Below, in pieces: positions 35,285 through 44,617 of a stretch of DNA of 64,000 bases. A program made the position numbers and the translations under genes. The stretch lies in the NCBI RefSeq assembly GCF_014193655.1, contig NZ_JACHZQ010000001.1, positions 620,001-684,000 on the forward strand, given 5' to 3'. Source of the DNA: Rhizobium sp. BK313. GTDB lineage: Bacteria > Pseudomonadota > Alphaproteobacteria > Rhizobiales > Rhizobiaceae. Below the pieces are notes generated by a model, which was not told the origin of the DNA, ran no database searches, and saw only the letters and a list, made by a program, of their open reading frames with translations. The first letter of the stretch is position 1, and each line of letters begins with the position of its first letter.

Positions 35285-36529
35285 TTAGAGCGCGTTCAGC
35301 AGTGACTGCGTCGCCCAACCGTCGGCGGGAAGGCCGAGGCGAAACTGTTCCTTCTGGACGGCGACGCGTGTACCCGAGCCGAGAATGCCGTCGATCTTGC
35401 CGACATCGTAGCCCCGTGCCGTGAGCTTGGTCTGAAGCGCCTTCATATCGACGTCGTTCAGGCCCGCTTCCGGTGTGCCCTTGTTGTAGGTCGGAGCACC
35501 GCTGAAGCGCGTGGCGAAATAGGCCGCGGACGTCGTGTAGATGAACGACTGGTTCCATCCGAGATAGGCGTTGTAATTCGGATATGTCAGGAAAGCCGGG
35601 CCCTTGCGGCCCTGCGGCAGTATGAGGGCGGCCGGAAGCGAGCCGAAACTCGTGTTGCCGTCGCGCGGCTTGACGCCGAGCTGGAACCAGTCGGCCGCCG
35701 TGAGCGTGCCCCCAATGCCGGATTTCTCCCAGGGCAGATTATCCGGCACCGTGACCTCCTGCAGCCAAGGCTGACCGCGCTGGAAGCCGAGATGCTGGAT
35801 AAATCTTGCCGTGGTCAGAATGACGTCGGGTGCGCTTGTCTTCAAATTGACGTGACCGTCGCCATCGCCATCGGTGCCGTAGGCAATGATATCGGGAGGC
35901 AGCATCTGCGTCTGACCGATTTCGCCGGCCCATGCGCCTGTCGTTGTTGCCGGGTCGACATCTCCACGCTGCACTAATTCGATCAGCGCGATCAGGCGCG
36001 GACGAAAGAAGTCCGGCCGGCGGCAGTCATGTGCGAGGGTGACCAAGGCGTTGCGGGTGTTGAAATTGCCCTGAACGGCGCCGAAGTCGGTTTCCATGGC
36101 CCAGAAGGCTGTGATGACGCCGGGAGGTACGCCGTAATCCTGCTCGGCCTTGGCGAAGACGTCGGCATACTGCTTCATCTTCTGGCGACCGATATCCAGG
36201 CGGGCCTGGCTGACAGTGCGCTGCGAGAATTCGAGAAAGGTCTGGCGGAATACGCCCTGGCCGCGGTCCATGGAGAGGACTTTCTGGTCGATCTGCGCAC
36301 CGGCGAGGGTCTTGTCCGCGGCAGCAGCATCCGCGCCGGCAGCGATCGCATCGGCTTTGACGCCGGCTAGAAAGGAAGACAGGTCCCCGCCACAGGCCAC
36401 TTGTGGGGCATTGGTTCCACCTGCATTCGGCGCCGCGGCAGGAGTCGCGTTCTGCGCCATTGCCACACTCGCCATGGCTGAAGCGAAGACCAACGCGAGT
36501 GCGCTGCGTCTGATGGTATAGGGGGCCAT
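35285..36529 (-). CDS. lytic murein transglycosylase (MltB family) with peptidoglycan-binding domain
   Basis: A 414-residue exported enzyme that cleaves peptidoglycan with formation of 1,6-anhydromuramic ends. It has a signal peptide (about 1-26, ending AMAQ), the MltB catalytic domain (about 60-330) with the catalytic Glu in AFWAMETDFG, and a C-terminal peptidoglycan-binding domain (KLTARGYDVGKIDGILGSGTRVAVQ). The ATG at 36529 follows AAAAGGA and starts the signal peptide; the longer frame from 36589 does not. It lies next to a GH25 muramidase gene on the same strand, with 79 bases between. Confidence 0.92.
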   Translation of the reverse strand: MAPYTIRRSALALVFASAMASVAMAQNATPAAAPNAGGTNAPQVACGGDLSSFLAGVKADAIAAGADAAAADKTLAGAQIDQKVLSMDRGQGVFRQTFLEFSQRTVSQARLDIGRQKMKQYADVFAKAEQDYGVPPGVITAFWAMETDFGAVQGNFNTRNALVTLAHDCRRPDFFRPRLIALIELVQRGDVDPATTTGAWAGEIGQTQMLPPDIIAYGTDGDGDGHVNLKTSAPDVILTTARFIQHLGFQRGQPWLQEVTVPDNLPWEKSGIGGTLTAADWFQLGVKPRDGNTSFGSLPAALILPQGRKGPAFLTYPNYNAYLGWNQSFIYTTSAAYFATRFSGAPTYNKGTPEAGLNDVDMKALQTKLTARGYDVGKIDGILGSGTRVAVQKEQFRLGLPADGWATQSLLNAL

Positions 36530-36608
36530 AGGCGATCCTTTTTGCTGACAGAATAAGGTCGCTTTCACAGAAGATTGTGACAGAAGCAAGAGAGAAATTC
36601 AGGCAGTC

Positions 36609-37400
36609 TCAAGAATTTCCCTGCTTCTGTACTGCCGCCACCCAGTTGTGCCAATTCTGTTCAGAACCGGCGAAGACATTGATATCCGTCGGTCCTTTTA
36701 TACCAGGGATAAGCCCGGTGGATGTATACTGCCAAAAAGCCCAGCTGCGGTCGGCATAGATCTCCTTGGGATGCTTTGCGACCGACCGGACCCAGAACTG
36801 ATAATCCTTGAAGTAACCGACAAGATTTTCACGATGGAAGTCGACCGAGGTATAGATGATCGGGCGCTTGCCGTAGTAGGCTTGAAGGCGATCCATGAAG
36901 CGCTTGATTTCCGTCCGCACCGTTTCCGGGTCCGGTCTGGTACGGCAGGTCGGGGAGCCGGGGTTCCACTCGACGTCGAGCACTGGCGGCAGCATCATCG
37001 CGTTTTTCGGCACATTGCGGATGAACCAGTCGGCCTGGTCGTCCGCAGTCGAGCAGAAGTAATAGAAGTGATAGGGTGCGTAGGGAATACCGGCCGTATT
37101 GGCCTCCTGCCAGTATTCGCTGAAACGGGGATCGATCCTGTCCTTGCCTTCGGTCGCCTTAATGAAGACGAAGGCGACACCGGAGCTCTTCACCGACTGC
37201 CAGTTGATGTCACCTTGGTATTTCGAGATATCGATACCGTGGATAGGGCGGCGTTCTGGATGGTCGCGACCGAAGTCCTGCGGCTTCGTATCCTTGAAAC
37301 GCGGCTTCGCTAGCGACGCGGTCTGGAAGCTGTCATAGCCCATGGTGCAGCTGTTCAGCAGGAGGGCGAGCGGCAGTAAGCATGACAGAAGCCTGCGCAT
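36609..37400 (-). CDS. GH25-family muramidase, predicted lipoprotein
   Basis: A 263-residue protein with a lipoprotein signal (lipobox LLNSC, Cys18) and a glycoside hydrolase family 25 domain from about residue 50: HGIDISKYQGDINW, FVFIKATEGKD and VLDVEWNPG with the catalytic Asp/Glu pair. GH25 enzymes are Chalaropsis-type lysozymes cutting the MurNAc-GlcNAc bond. The ATG at 37400 sets the lipobox at the normal distance; an in-frame start at 37529 would move it 43 residues inward. Likely anchored to the inner leaflet of the outer membrane. Confidence 0.9.
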   Translation of the reverse strand: MRRLLSCLLPLALLLNSCTMGYDSFQTASLAKPRFKDTKPQDFGRDHPERRPIHGIDISKYQGDINWQSVKSSGVAFVFIKATEGKDRIDPRFSEYWQEANTAGIPYAPYHFYYFCSTADDQADWFIRNVPKNAMMLPPVLDVEWNPGSPTCRTRPDPETVRTEIKRFMDRLQAYYGKRPIIYTSVDFHRENLVGYFKDYQFWVRSVAKHPKEIYADRSWAFWQYTSTGLIPGIKGPTDINVFAGSEQNWHNWVAAVQKQGNS

Positions 37401-37618
37401 GGATATCCCGTTATGGCGCGAGTAATCTTGCTGCCCCAAGGTTTGGCTTCCGTGATCTGTGGTCCCCAAAAATCCAAAAGAGGCGACGGACCAAGCTGTT
37501 GTCAGCCGACCCTGCCACTTTTTCACCATATCAACGTAAAAAATGCGTTATCTTCAAGTAAATTCTTATACTTGGAATGCTGCTTGAGCGAATTTCATGC
37601 CGAATTCCACTCTTTTGG

Positions 37619-38293
37619 CTAGGCGCCGGGCTTAATGACGACGGCTCTCCATGCGTAACCCCGTCCGATCTCTTCGAACATCAGCTTCGCACCACGCGCC
37701 TGAACCTGATTCTCCAGCACGGTACGGAGGTCGGCTCGCGGCGTGACGTGAAACTTCTTCAGCCAGCCCTTCAGCATCGTGCGGAACCAGCCAGGCAGGC
37801 GCTCCTGCTGGCCGAAATCGACGATATGCAGTTCGCCGCCGGGGTTAACCGCATCGAGCGAGGCATCGATTGCGCTCTTCCAATCGGGGATCATCGACAG
37901 AGCGTAGGAGATCATGACGCGGTCGAAACCGTCGACACCGAAATCGGCTGCCGAAAAGGCAGTGGCATCGGCGACGCGGAAGTCCGGCGTCTGCTTCAGG
38001 CCACGAAAATTATTGCGGGCCGAGATCAGCATTTCCTGGGAGATGTCCAGGCCGCATAGCCTGGCCGATGGAAAGCGGCGATGCGCAAGCAGCATGTTGC
38101 GGCCGGTGCCGCAGCCTACTTCCAGCAGAGAGCCGCCGAAAGGCACGTTGAGGTGCGCGATGGTGCGGTCGCGGCCGAAGAGATAGTATTTGCGGGTCAG
38201 GTCGTAGATATGCCGCTGGTAGCGATACATGCCGTCCATCAGTCCGGCATGGTTCTTCGAGTTTGTCTGGAGACCTGTGTCCGCCTGGCTCAC
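37619..38293 (-). CDS. btaB: diacylglyceryl-homoserine N-methyltransferase
   Basis: A 224-residue class I methyltransferase (LLEVGCGTGRN motif I, GLDISQEML motif II). It follows btaA with a GTGA overlap (its start is GTG at 38293), the same order as in Rhodobacter and Sinorhizobium. BtaB adds three methyl groups to the homoserine amine of DGHS, giving the betaine lipid DGTS. The substrate assignment rests on the neighbour, since the fold alone is generic. Confidence 0.88.
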   Translation of the reverse strand: MSQADTGLQTNSKNHAGLMDGMYRYQRHIYDLTRKYYLFGRDRTIAHLNVPFGGSLLEVGCGTGRNMLLAHRRFPSARLCGLDISQEMLISARNNFRGLKQTPDFRVADATAFSAADFGVDGFDRVMISYALSMIPDWKSAIDASLDAVNPGGELHIVDFGQQERLPGWFRTMLKGWLKKFHVTPRADLRTVLENQVQARGAKLMFEEIGRGYAWRAVVIKPGA

Positions 38294-39537
38294 GCTTTTT
38301 TCCCGTAGATATGGAAGCCACCATAGATCGCCGAGCGGTCGCGGACGTTAAGCTGCTGCGAGCGCTCTTCGAAATAGACCCACTGGTCGCGAATGGCGGG
38401 GGAGAGACGGCCTTCGATGATGCTCTTTTCGGCGGCGGTGCGGAAAATGACGCGGGCGCCTTCGCGGGCCGTGCGGGTGATTTCCGCCCAGAGGTCGTTG
38501 AGCTGTTCGTCGGTCATCCAATCCTGCGCATCGAGCAGGATATAGCGGTCGCGCGAAGCGGCGGGCTTGGACGCCAAAAGTTCGGTGAAGTTGGCGTGAT
38601 GTACGTCGACGCGATCGGCATTGGCACGAATGGCGGCGTAGTGCTCGGGCCTCAGATAGGTCGGCAGCGGTCCCTGATGCTGGGCCGCATAGCGCCGTGC
38701 GAAGGCCTGCCACGCGAAATAATTGTCACGCATCGGGAAATGGCACGACAGCTTTTCCAGGCGGTGCTTCAGGACGCCCGCGATGGAATCGTCACCGGCA
38801 AGGCTTGCAAGTTCGTCGTATTGCTGCGGCGGGATGCCGAGGCCGAAGAGCGAGCTCTTGCGGCCGAGCAGCCAGCGCACCATCGGCTTGTCGAAGATCG
38901 GCGCAATCTCGTCGTCGAAAAACTGCCGCTGTTCGCGGACCGTGCGCGCTTCCGTCATCTTGGCGAGACGGACGCCATGGAGGCGTGCCAACACGTGCGC
39001 GGCGCCGATGAAGCGTCCGAGCAGGCCCGTCTTGTAAATGTTGCGGTTGAACACGGTAACGCGGCGGCGGCCATACATATCGCGGCCGTCCCAATAGGAA
39101 GCGGTTGCCGGATCCAGCCGCGGCGCAATGAACTGGTCATAGGCCTGGCTGTTGGCGCTGACGCCGGGCGTGCCGAAGAAGCGCACCAGATCGGCATGAG
39201 CGGGCAGCAGCCGGAAGGCAGCGAGCTTGAGCTTGTTCAGCGCGATGTGATGACGATTGAGGTCGACGACATCGATCGAAGCCGGGTTCTGCGAGAGGTA
39301 GGCGAGCATGTTGCAGCCGCCGGAACCGATGGTGACGATACGATGGTGCGGCTGAAGCTCCATCGCCTCCATGTCGATATCTGGATCCTCCCAGATCTGC
39401 GGATACACAAGGCCGGAAAACAGCATGCCGAACAGGCGTTCGGAAAAGCCAGCCTTCGACAGGGCTTTGTGTTGCAGAACAGCTTCCTTGACTTTCCGGT
39501 TCTTGCGGACACCGGCATCCGGGGCGAATTCCGTCAT
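38290..39537 (-). CDS. btaA: SAM:diacylglycerol 3-amino-3-carboxypropyl transferase
   Basis: A 415-residue protein of the BtaA (DUF3419) family: VYPQIWEDPDIDMEAM, TIGSGGCNMLAYL (SAM-binding loop), and RYILLDAQDWMTDEQLNDLW. It moves the aminocarboxypropyl group of SAM to diacylglycerol, the first step to DGTS, a phosphorus-free membrane lipid that replaces phospholipids on phosphate starvation in Sinorhizobium and relatives. A direct repeat with Pho-box geometry lies just upstream. No ordinary ribosome binding site is obvious ahead of the ATG. Confidence 0.92.
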   Translation of the reverse strand: MTEFAPDAGVRKNRKVKEAVLQHKALSKAGFSERLFGMLFSGLVYPQIWEDPDIDMEAMELQPHHRIVTIGSGGCNMLAYLSQNPASIDVVDLNRHHIALNKLKLAAFRLLPAHADLVRFFGTPGVSANSQAYDQFIAPRLDPATASYWDGRDMYGRRRVTVFNRNIYKTGLLGRFIGAAHVLARLHGVRLAKMTEARTVREQRQFFDDEIAPIFDKPMVRWLLGRKSSLFGLGIPPQQYDELASLAGDDSIAGVLKHRLEKLSCHFPMRDNYFAWQAFARRYAAQHQGPLPTYLRPEHYAAIRANADRVDVHHANFTELLASKPAASRDRYILLDAQDWMTDEQLNDLWAEITRTAREGARVIFRTAAEKSIIEGRLSPAIRDQWVYFEERSQQLNVRDRSAIYGGFHIYGKKA

Positions 39538-39544
39538 CTGAGTC

Positions 39545-39562
39545 TTGTCACCAATTTGTCAG
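39545..39562 (+). promoter_or_regulatory. candidate Pho box between btaA and the serine hydrolase gene
   Basis: TTGTCAC-CAAT-TTGTCAG is two 7-bp direct repeats with a 4-bp spacer, the exact geometry of the rhizobial Pho box (CTGTCAT-N4-CTGTCAT), matching 5 of 7 positions in each half. It lies 8-25 bases from the btaA ATG but points toward the plus-strand gene at 39728. A second, weaker candidate on the minus strand is near 39588-39607. PhoB control of btaA is known in Sinorhizobium; the site is inferred. Confidence 0.4.
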
Positions 39563-39727
39563 GTTCAGGGCGTGTAACCCGGCAATGCTACAGTCTGATG
39601 ACGTCGGCTGTTGGTAGACCCAGCCGTAGGACCGTCTCGCTGACATTTGCAGCGCTGTGATGACGATAGGCCTTTCATATTGCAGCGTTTCCTGATTGTC
39701 TCCGCATGCTTTCGGAGGGTGTGTGAC

Positions 39728-41116
39728 ATGCGTTTGATATCGAGAGTGATCGGGGCTCTTTTTCTTCTGCTGCTGATCATTGTCGCAGGTGGTGCCGTCT
39801 GGCTTTCGGTCTCGCCACCGGAATTGCTGAGGGTCGGCGATGGCTACGCCGCCAAAATCGTCTGCTCGAATACCTTTATCGCCAAGCGCGATCCCGAGCA
39901 GATATTGGCCAATGATGTGCAGGCACCGGGTAATCCGGCGCTGAAACTCATCCGGGTCTCGGTTAATCGAGAGGATGGGGTGGTAACCGCCCGCTTCTTC
40001 GGCATGTTTGCACCAAACTATGCACTCTATCGTGGCGCGCTCGGTTGCACGACGGTGCCCGACGGCGATCTGCCGGCGGCACGCAGCGCAGTCTTCCTCA
40101 ATAAGGTGAAGGCGGCCAAAAGCGATTCACTTTGGCCGGACGGCGATAAGGTCACGCCGGGTCAGGATGAAACCGGTGTCGCGCTCTCGAAGCTCGTTGC
40201 CAATTCCGACTTTGCCGGCCCTGCAATGCGTGCCATCGTTGTCGTCAAGGATGGCCGCATCGTCGCTGAGGCCTATGGCGACGGATTCGACAAGGGCACG
40301 CCGTTGATCGGCTGGTCGATGACGAAGACGGTCAATGCCGCCATCATCGGCCGCCTGATGCTTTCCGGCCGCATGTCCTTCGACGATCAGAACCTTTTTC
40401 CGCAATGGAGCAACGATGCCCGCAAGAACATCAAGCTCAGCGATCTCCTCGGCATGGAGAGCGGGCTGGCCTTCAATGAAGGATATGGCGCTGTCTCCGA
40501 CGTGACGCGCATGCTCTATCTCGAGCCGGACTCGACGAGGGTTGCCGCCGACGCGCCTCAAGAGGCCGCGGTCGGCGAACGCTTCAATTATTCCAGCGGT
40601 ACGGCGACGCTGCTCTCAAGGCTTTGGATGAACAAGCTTCCGAATGAGAGTGCTGCCATCGCCTATCCGCGTGATGCGCTGTTCGCGCCGCTCGGCATGT
40701 CCAGCGCGGTGTTGGAAGCCGATGAGCGCGGCACTTATGTCGGCAGCTCCTATCTTTATGCGACGGCGCGCGATTGGGCGCGCTTCGGGCAATTCCTGCT
40801 GCAGGATGGTGTCTGGAAGGGGCAGCGCCTGTTGCCGGAAGGCTTTGTCGGCGCGATGCGTACACCTACGACGGCATCGGAGGGCATCTATACGCAGGTT
40901 CAGGCTTGGCTTGCAGGGCCGGGTGGCTCGGATGCGCAATTCGGCCTGCCGACGGATACGTTCTGGATGCTCGGACATGATGGCCAGAGCGTCGCTATCG
41001 TACCATCAGCCAATCTCGTGTTGGTGCGCATGGGACTGACGCCGGGCTGGGTGGACTACAAGCCGCAAATTCTGCTGAAGAGGATTCTGGATATAACAAC
41101 GCCGGCCAAGACCTAG
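39728..41116 (+). CDS. serine hydrolase of the beta-lactamase/penicillin-binding fold
   Basis: A 462-residue membrane-anchored protein: N-terminal hydrophobic segment at about 8-28, then a class-C beta-lactamase-like domain with the nucleophile motif SMTK (about residue 198), a YSSG motif in place of YxN, and GHDGQ as the third (HxG/KTG) motif. This set is found in 6-aminohexanoate-dimer hydrolases and esterases, not true beta-lactamases. Substrate unknown. GGAGG lies ten bases before the ATG. Divergent from btaA, sharing a 190-base promoter region. Confidence 0.85.
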   Translation: MRLISRVIGALFLLLLIIVAGGAVWLSVSPPELLRVGDGYAAKIVCSNTFIAKRDPEQILANDVQAPGNPALKLIRVSVNREDGVVTARFFGMFAPNYALYRGALGCTTVPDGDLPAARSAVFLNKVKAAKSDSLWPDGDKVTPGQDETGVALSKLVANSDFAGPAMRAIVVVKDGRIVAEAYGDGFDKGTPLIGWSMTKTVNAAIIGRLMLSGRMSFDDQNLFPQWSNDARKNIKLSDLLGMESGLAFNEGYGAVSDVTRMLYLEPDSTRVAADAPQEAAVGERFNYSSGTATLLSRLWMNKLPNESAAIAYPRDALFAPLGMSSAVLEADERGTYVGSSYLYATARDWARFGQFLLQDGVWKGQRLLPEGFVGAMRTPTTASEGIYTQVQAWLAGPGGSDAQFGLPTDTFWMLGHDGQSVAIVPSANLVLVRMGLTPGWVDYKPQILLKRILDITTPAKT

Positions 41117-41150
41117 GTCCGACCGGCGCTGGCAGAATGATCGGGGATGA

Positions 41151-42308
41151 TCAGTAGTTGCCGTGGGCTATGTCCGCCAGGCCCTTGCGCTTGGCGTCAT
41201 AATAATAGCCGCGTGCGTAGAGCTGAACAGCACTGGCTTCTTTGTTCTCAGTCTTGTTGTCCGCCACCATCCATGCGCCGCGCAGATATTTCGCGGCATA
41301 TTTGATGTTGGTCTCCGCATCGAGCAGGCCTGAAGGCGGGCCTTCGTAACCCATCGACTTAGCCGTGTTGTATTTGATCTGCATCAGGCCGAAATAGCCG
41401 GCCCTGTTATAGGCGTTCGGATTGTAACGGCTCTCGCGATGGACAACGCGATGGATAAGCGATTCCGGAATTTCATAAAGTCTGGCGTATTTCTGGATGA
41501 GCTTCGAAACGTAGGTCTTCTCCGCCGGCGGCACATCGGAATCGTAATTCTGAGTGGTCAGCACTGCCGAAACGACCGTGGGGCCGCTGGCATCGAAGTT
41601 GAAATCGTAGTGCATGCGGGTATCCGCATAACCCATCCCGGGGATCTGCGTGGGTGCGGCATAGGCGACTTCAGCAGGCGCCATGATCGGCGCATTTTCA
41701 TCGGGGCGGGGTGTCGGAACGACGGACTGGATCGCCGCTATGTCCGATGTCATCGGAATGGTCGCTTGCCCCTCAGCCACTGAACTCGATACGGGCAGAA
41801 GCGCGGTATCGCCCGGACGGGCCGGGTTCGGGATCGGGATGGCAACAACGGCGGGGACCACCGGTTCGTCGGAGGCCGCATACGCGGCCGCTGCGGACGT
41901 GTTTGCCGTGGGCGCGCCGGTCGCGGCCGCAATGGCGACGGTGCCTTGATTCACTGTGGTCGGCGCATTCGCCACCGGAGCGGCCATGCGGTCCTGGGCT
42001 GCCTGGACCTGATTTTGATCAACCGAACCGGCGACAATCCGATCGGATTTCATCAATGCTGCCTGCTGCTGCGGCTGGATCTGCGGGCCTGTTGCCGGTG
42101 TGGTGGATGCCATCGCTGCGCCGCCCAAAGACGATGCAGCACCGACCGTAGCCGGGTTTGTATTCGGATGCGGCACGTTGGTTTGTGCCGACGGGAGTTC
42201 TGCCTGGGACGTCTGTTGCTGAGTGCTTGCACACCCCGCAAGGACGCCGCACATCATTGCCGAAAAGGCAACGCTGCGCTTCAGGCTGGGAAATCCGATC
42301 GTTACCAT
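41151..42308 (-). CDS. SLT-domain lytic transglycosylase, lipoprotein with long Ala/Pro/Thr linker
   Basis: A 385-residue protein with a lipoprotein signal (LAGC, Cys26), a low-complexity linker of about 200 residues rich in Ala, Pro, Thr and Gln, and a C-terminal SLT domain with the catalytic Glu in VHRESRYNP and the family motif GLMQIKYNTA. The linker may let an outer-membrane-anchored enzyme reach across to the cell wall. It converges on the serine hydrolase gene. Confidence 0.9.
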   Translation of the reverse strand: MVTIGFPSLKRSVAFSAMMCGVLAGCASTQQQTSQAELPSAQTNVPHPNTNPATVGAASSLGGAAMASTTPATGPQIQPQQQAALMKSDRIVAGSVDQNQVQAAQDRMAAPVANAPTTVNQGTVAIAAATGAPTANTSAAAAYAASDEPVVPAVVAIPIPNPARPGDTALLPVSSSVAEGQATIPMTSDIAAIQSVVPTPRPDENAPIMAPAEVAYAAPTQIPGMGYADTRMHYDFNFDASGPTVVSAVLTTQNYDSDVPPAEKTYVSKLIQKYARLYEIPESLIHRVVHRESRYNPNAYNRAGYFGLMQIKYNTAKSMGYEGPPSGLLDAETNIKYAAKYLRGAWMVADNKTENKEASAVQLYARGYYYDAKRKGLADIAHGNY

Positions 42309-42423
42309 TCTGTCACTTTCGAAAAAACCAAACCTCCCTGCGATGCAAATCAGTCACAGGGTTGATAAATTTATGAATCCCCCATTAACCTATCCGTGAT
42401 CGCCCCGCAACCCTGGACGGGCC

Positions 42424-43059
42424 TCAAGCGGCCATCCGGCGGTATCCGGCGGTCACTGCGCCGGCCGCAATCAACAGGGTTCCGCCTGTCCGGTTGACGG
42501 CGCGTTGCACGCTTGCCTTGCGGATAAAACCACGGGCCATGTCGGCGATGAAAACGTAAAGCAATGAGTTCAACGCTGCCAAAGTCAGGAAAGTCGCCTC
42601 CAAAATAAGGGTCTGCTCAAGGAACGGCTTCGACATGTCGAGAAATTGCGGCACGAAGGCGATGAAGAAGACGATGCTCTTCGGGTTTAATGCCGTCACA
42701 ACATAAGCGTGCAACAGAATCTTCAGTGGTTTTTCCTCTGGAAGATTGTCGTTATCGCCTATCGGGCCGGTCACGATCGGGGCACGCCAGAGCTTGATTC
42801 CCAGAAACATGAGGTAGGCTGCGCCGATCAGCTTGAGAATCGTAAACAGAGTCGCCGAAGTGGCGAGAAGTGCGCCAAGACCGGCAAGCGAGGCGGTCAT
42901 CGCCGTGAAATCGCCAAGCGTCACGCCGGTCACGGTTGCCAGTGCCGTCTTGCGACCATGGCCGAGTGCATACGAGATCACAAGGAGAATGGTCGGACCG
43001 GGGATTGCCAGCATGATGCAGGATGCGGCGGCGAAAGCGAGCCAGGTTTCGATGGACAT
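42424..43059 (-). CDS. LysE/RhtB-family exporter
   Basis: A 211-residue inner-membrane protein with about six hydrophobic segments and the RhtB-type N-terminus (IPGPTILLVISYALGHGRK). Family members export amino acids such as lysine, homoserine or threonine; the substrate is not readable here. GAGGAGG precedes the ATG. It lies 59 bases downstream of the phosphofructokinase gene on the same strand. Confidence 0.88.
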   Translation of the reverse strand: MSIETWLAFAAASCIMLAIPGPTILLVISYALGHGRKTALATVTGVTLGDFTAMTASLAGLGALLATSATLFTILKLIGAAYLMFLGIKLWRAPIVTGPIGDNDNLPEEKPLKILLHAYVVTALNPKSIVFFIAFVPQFLDMSKPFLEQTLILEATFLTLAALNSLLYVFIADMARGFIRKASVQRAVNRTGGTLLIAAGAVTAGYRRMAA

Positions 43060-43118
43060 GGAATCCTCCTCTATTCCTATTCGCCGCCAGCAAAGACATT
43101 GGATTTATGATCCGTCAA

Positions 43119-44330
43119 TTAGGACTGTGCGTATTTTTGCCCGATATGATCCATGACCTCGCCGAACCACGGCAATGACAGATCGAAGGGCTTGCCGCCC
43201 TTGATGCGCGGGAATTCGATGGTGCGCAGCTTGCCGCCCTGGCCTTCGTCGTGACCGGTGACACCGGACACTTTATTCAATGCGCTTTCGACCGCGAGAT
43301 CGACCATGCCCTGGATAAGACGCAGGTCTTCGCCGTTGGCGGGCGCCGAGCGGGCAAAGTAGCCCGACTTCTGTACGAGAGAGCGCTCCGCACCGAGAAG
43401 GGTGGCGAATTGCTTCTGGAACCAGTTGCCGACATTGATGGTATCGATCTTCACATGACCGAAGGCATCGCGCTTGATGGTTTCACCGGCAGCTTCACGT
43501 TCGGCGACGATGGCGTCGAGGCCGGCACCTTCCGAAACGAACAGAGTCACCTGGCCGGTCTTGTCCATGATGCCATTCAGGCGATCGACTTCTGCTTCGA
43601 TGTCGAAGGCCATTTCCGGCAGATAAAGGCCGTCGATGCTCTTCATGGCGGCGTTCATCATGAAGCCCTCGACATATTCATTGGCGCTGGTCTTCTGGAT
43701 ATAGGCCCGGGCCGTCGCCGCCGTCAGCCAGCCGCAGCTACGGCCCATGACTTCATGGACAACGAGGGTGCGCGGCGCGGCGGTTTGTTCGTTGCTGACA
43801 TTGTCGAAGAAATGTGCGCCGACTTCGGCCGCCGTCCAGGCGCCAAGAGACTGACGGATCGGCACGACGTCGTTGTCGACCGTTTTCGGCAGGCCGACCA
43901 CGGTCAGGTCGTAGCCGTTGGCGCCGAGATAGGCGGCAAGATCGGCGGCCGTCGTGTTGGTGTCGTCGCCACCGATCGTATGAAGAATGGTGACGCCGTC
44001 GGAGGCGAGGCGCTCAGCGGCGACGCGCAGCGGATTTTCACCTTCCTTGACGAGGCCGCGCTTGACGCAATCGGCGGCGTTGGTGAGCTTGACGCGACTG
44101 TTGCCGATCGGCGAGCCGCCGTAGCGGTGCAACAGATGGGCGCGTTCGCGCATGCCAGGCGTGATCTCGATACGATCGGCCAGCAGAACGCCCTGATAGC
44201 CGGAGCGATAGGCGATGATGTCGAGATCGGGCGCCACGTCGCTGTAGCGCTGGATCAGGCCGCCGACCGCGGAGGAGAGACAGGGCGCCAATCCGCCGGC
44301 GGTGAGCATTGCGACTTTTTGTTTGGCCAT
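43119..44330 (-). CDS. pfp: 6-phosphofructokinase, pyrophosphate-dependent type
   Basis: A 403-residue phosphofructokinase. The motifs that separate PPi from ATP enzymes point to PPi: GGDDTN at 120-125 (second Asp where ATP enzymes have Gly) and PKTVDND at 148-154 (Lys where ATP enzymes have Gly). MGRSCGWL is the substrate-binding segment. It interconverts fructose 6-phosphate and fructose 1,6-bisphosphate, reversibly if PPi-linked. AAGGAGGA lies just before the ATG. Many rhizobia lack a working ATP-PFK and use Entner-Doudoroff, so this may act in the gluconeogenic direction. Confidence 0.9.
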   Translation of the reverse strand: MAKQKVAMLTAGGLAPCLSSAVGGLIQRYSDVAPDLDIIAYRSGYQGVLLADRIEITPGMRERAHLLHRYGGSPIGNSRVKLTNAADCVKRGLVKEGENPLRVAAERLASDGVTILHTIGGDDTNTTAADLAAYLGANGYDLTVVGLPKTVDNDVVPIRQSLGAWTAAEVGAHFFDNVSNEQTAAPRTLVVHEVMGRSCGWLTAATARAYIQKTSANEYVEGFMMNAAMKSIDGLYLPEMAFDIEAEVDRLNGIMDKTGQVTLFVSEGAGLDAIVAEREAAGETIKRDAFGHVKIDTINVGNWFQKQFATLLGAERSLVQKSGYFARSAPANGEDLRLIQGMVDLAVESALNKVSGVTGHDEGQGGKLRTIEFPRIKGGKPFDLSLPWFGEVMDHIGQKYAQS

Positions 44331-44617
44331 GGGGATCCTCCTTGCAGCCGAGCTGCTTCATTTTCGGTGATTGCCGTCCGAATGGATGCGACAGGCGGGC
44401 ATTGCTGTAAAGTAAAGAATTTAAGAAAGGCGCCCATTGTTTTTTCATCCGGGCGATCAGCTGGCCGATCGTGCGGCATCACAAATTGCGGCTTCAAACA
44501 CGCCATCATTACCGAATTGTGAAAAGTGTTTTCCGCCGTGCGACCAATGGGCTGCTTGCAATCGCAACCATTATTTGATCAAGGTGTTTCTATTCAGAAG
44601 GGGTAGTCGAGACCATC
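44331..44617. other. intergenic region between divergent pfp and the TerB/J-domain gene
   Basis: 287 bases holding two divergent promoters. I see no gene, no strong hairpin and no clear operator. AGAAGGGG at 44597-44604 is the ribosome binding site of the plus-strand gene. Confidence 0.4.

Noticed and set aside
41095..41150. Terminator between the serine hydrolase and the SLT lipoprotein genes
   Set aside because: Only a loose GCCGG/CCGGC pairing around GACCTAGGTC and no U-run.
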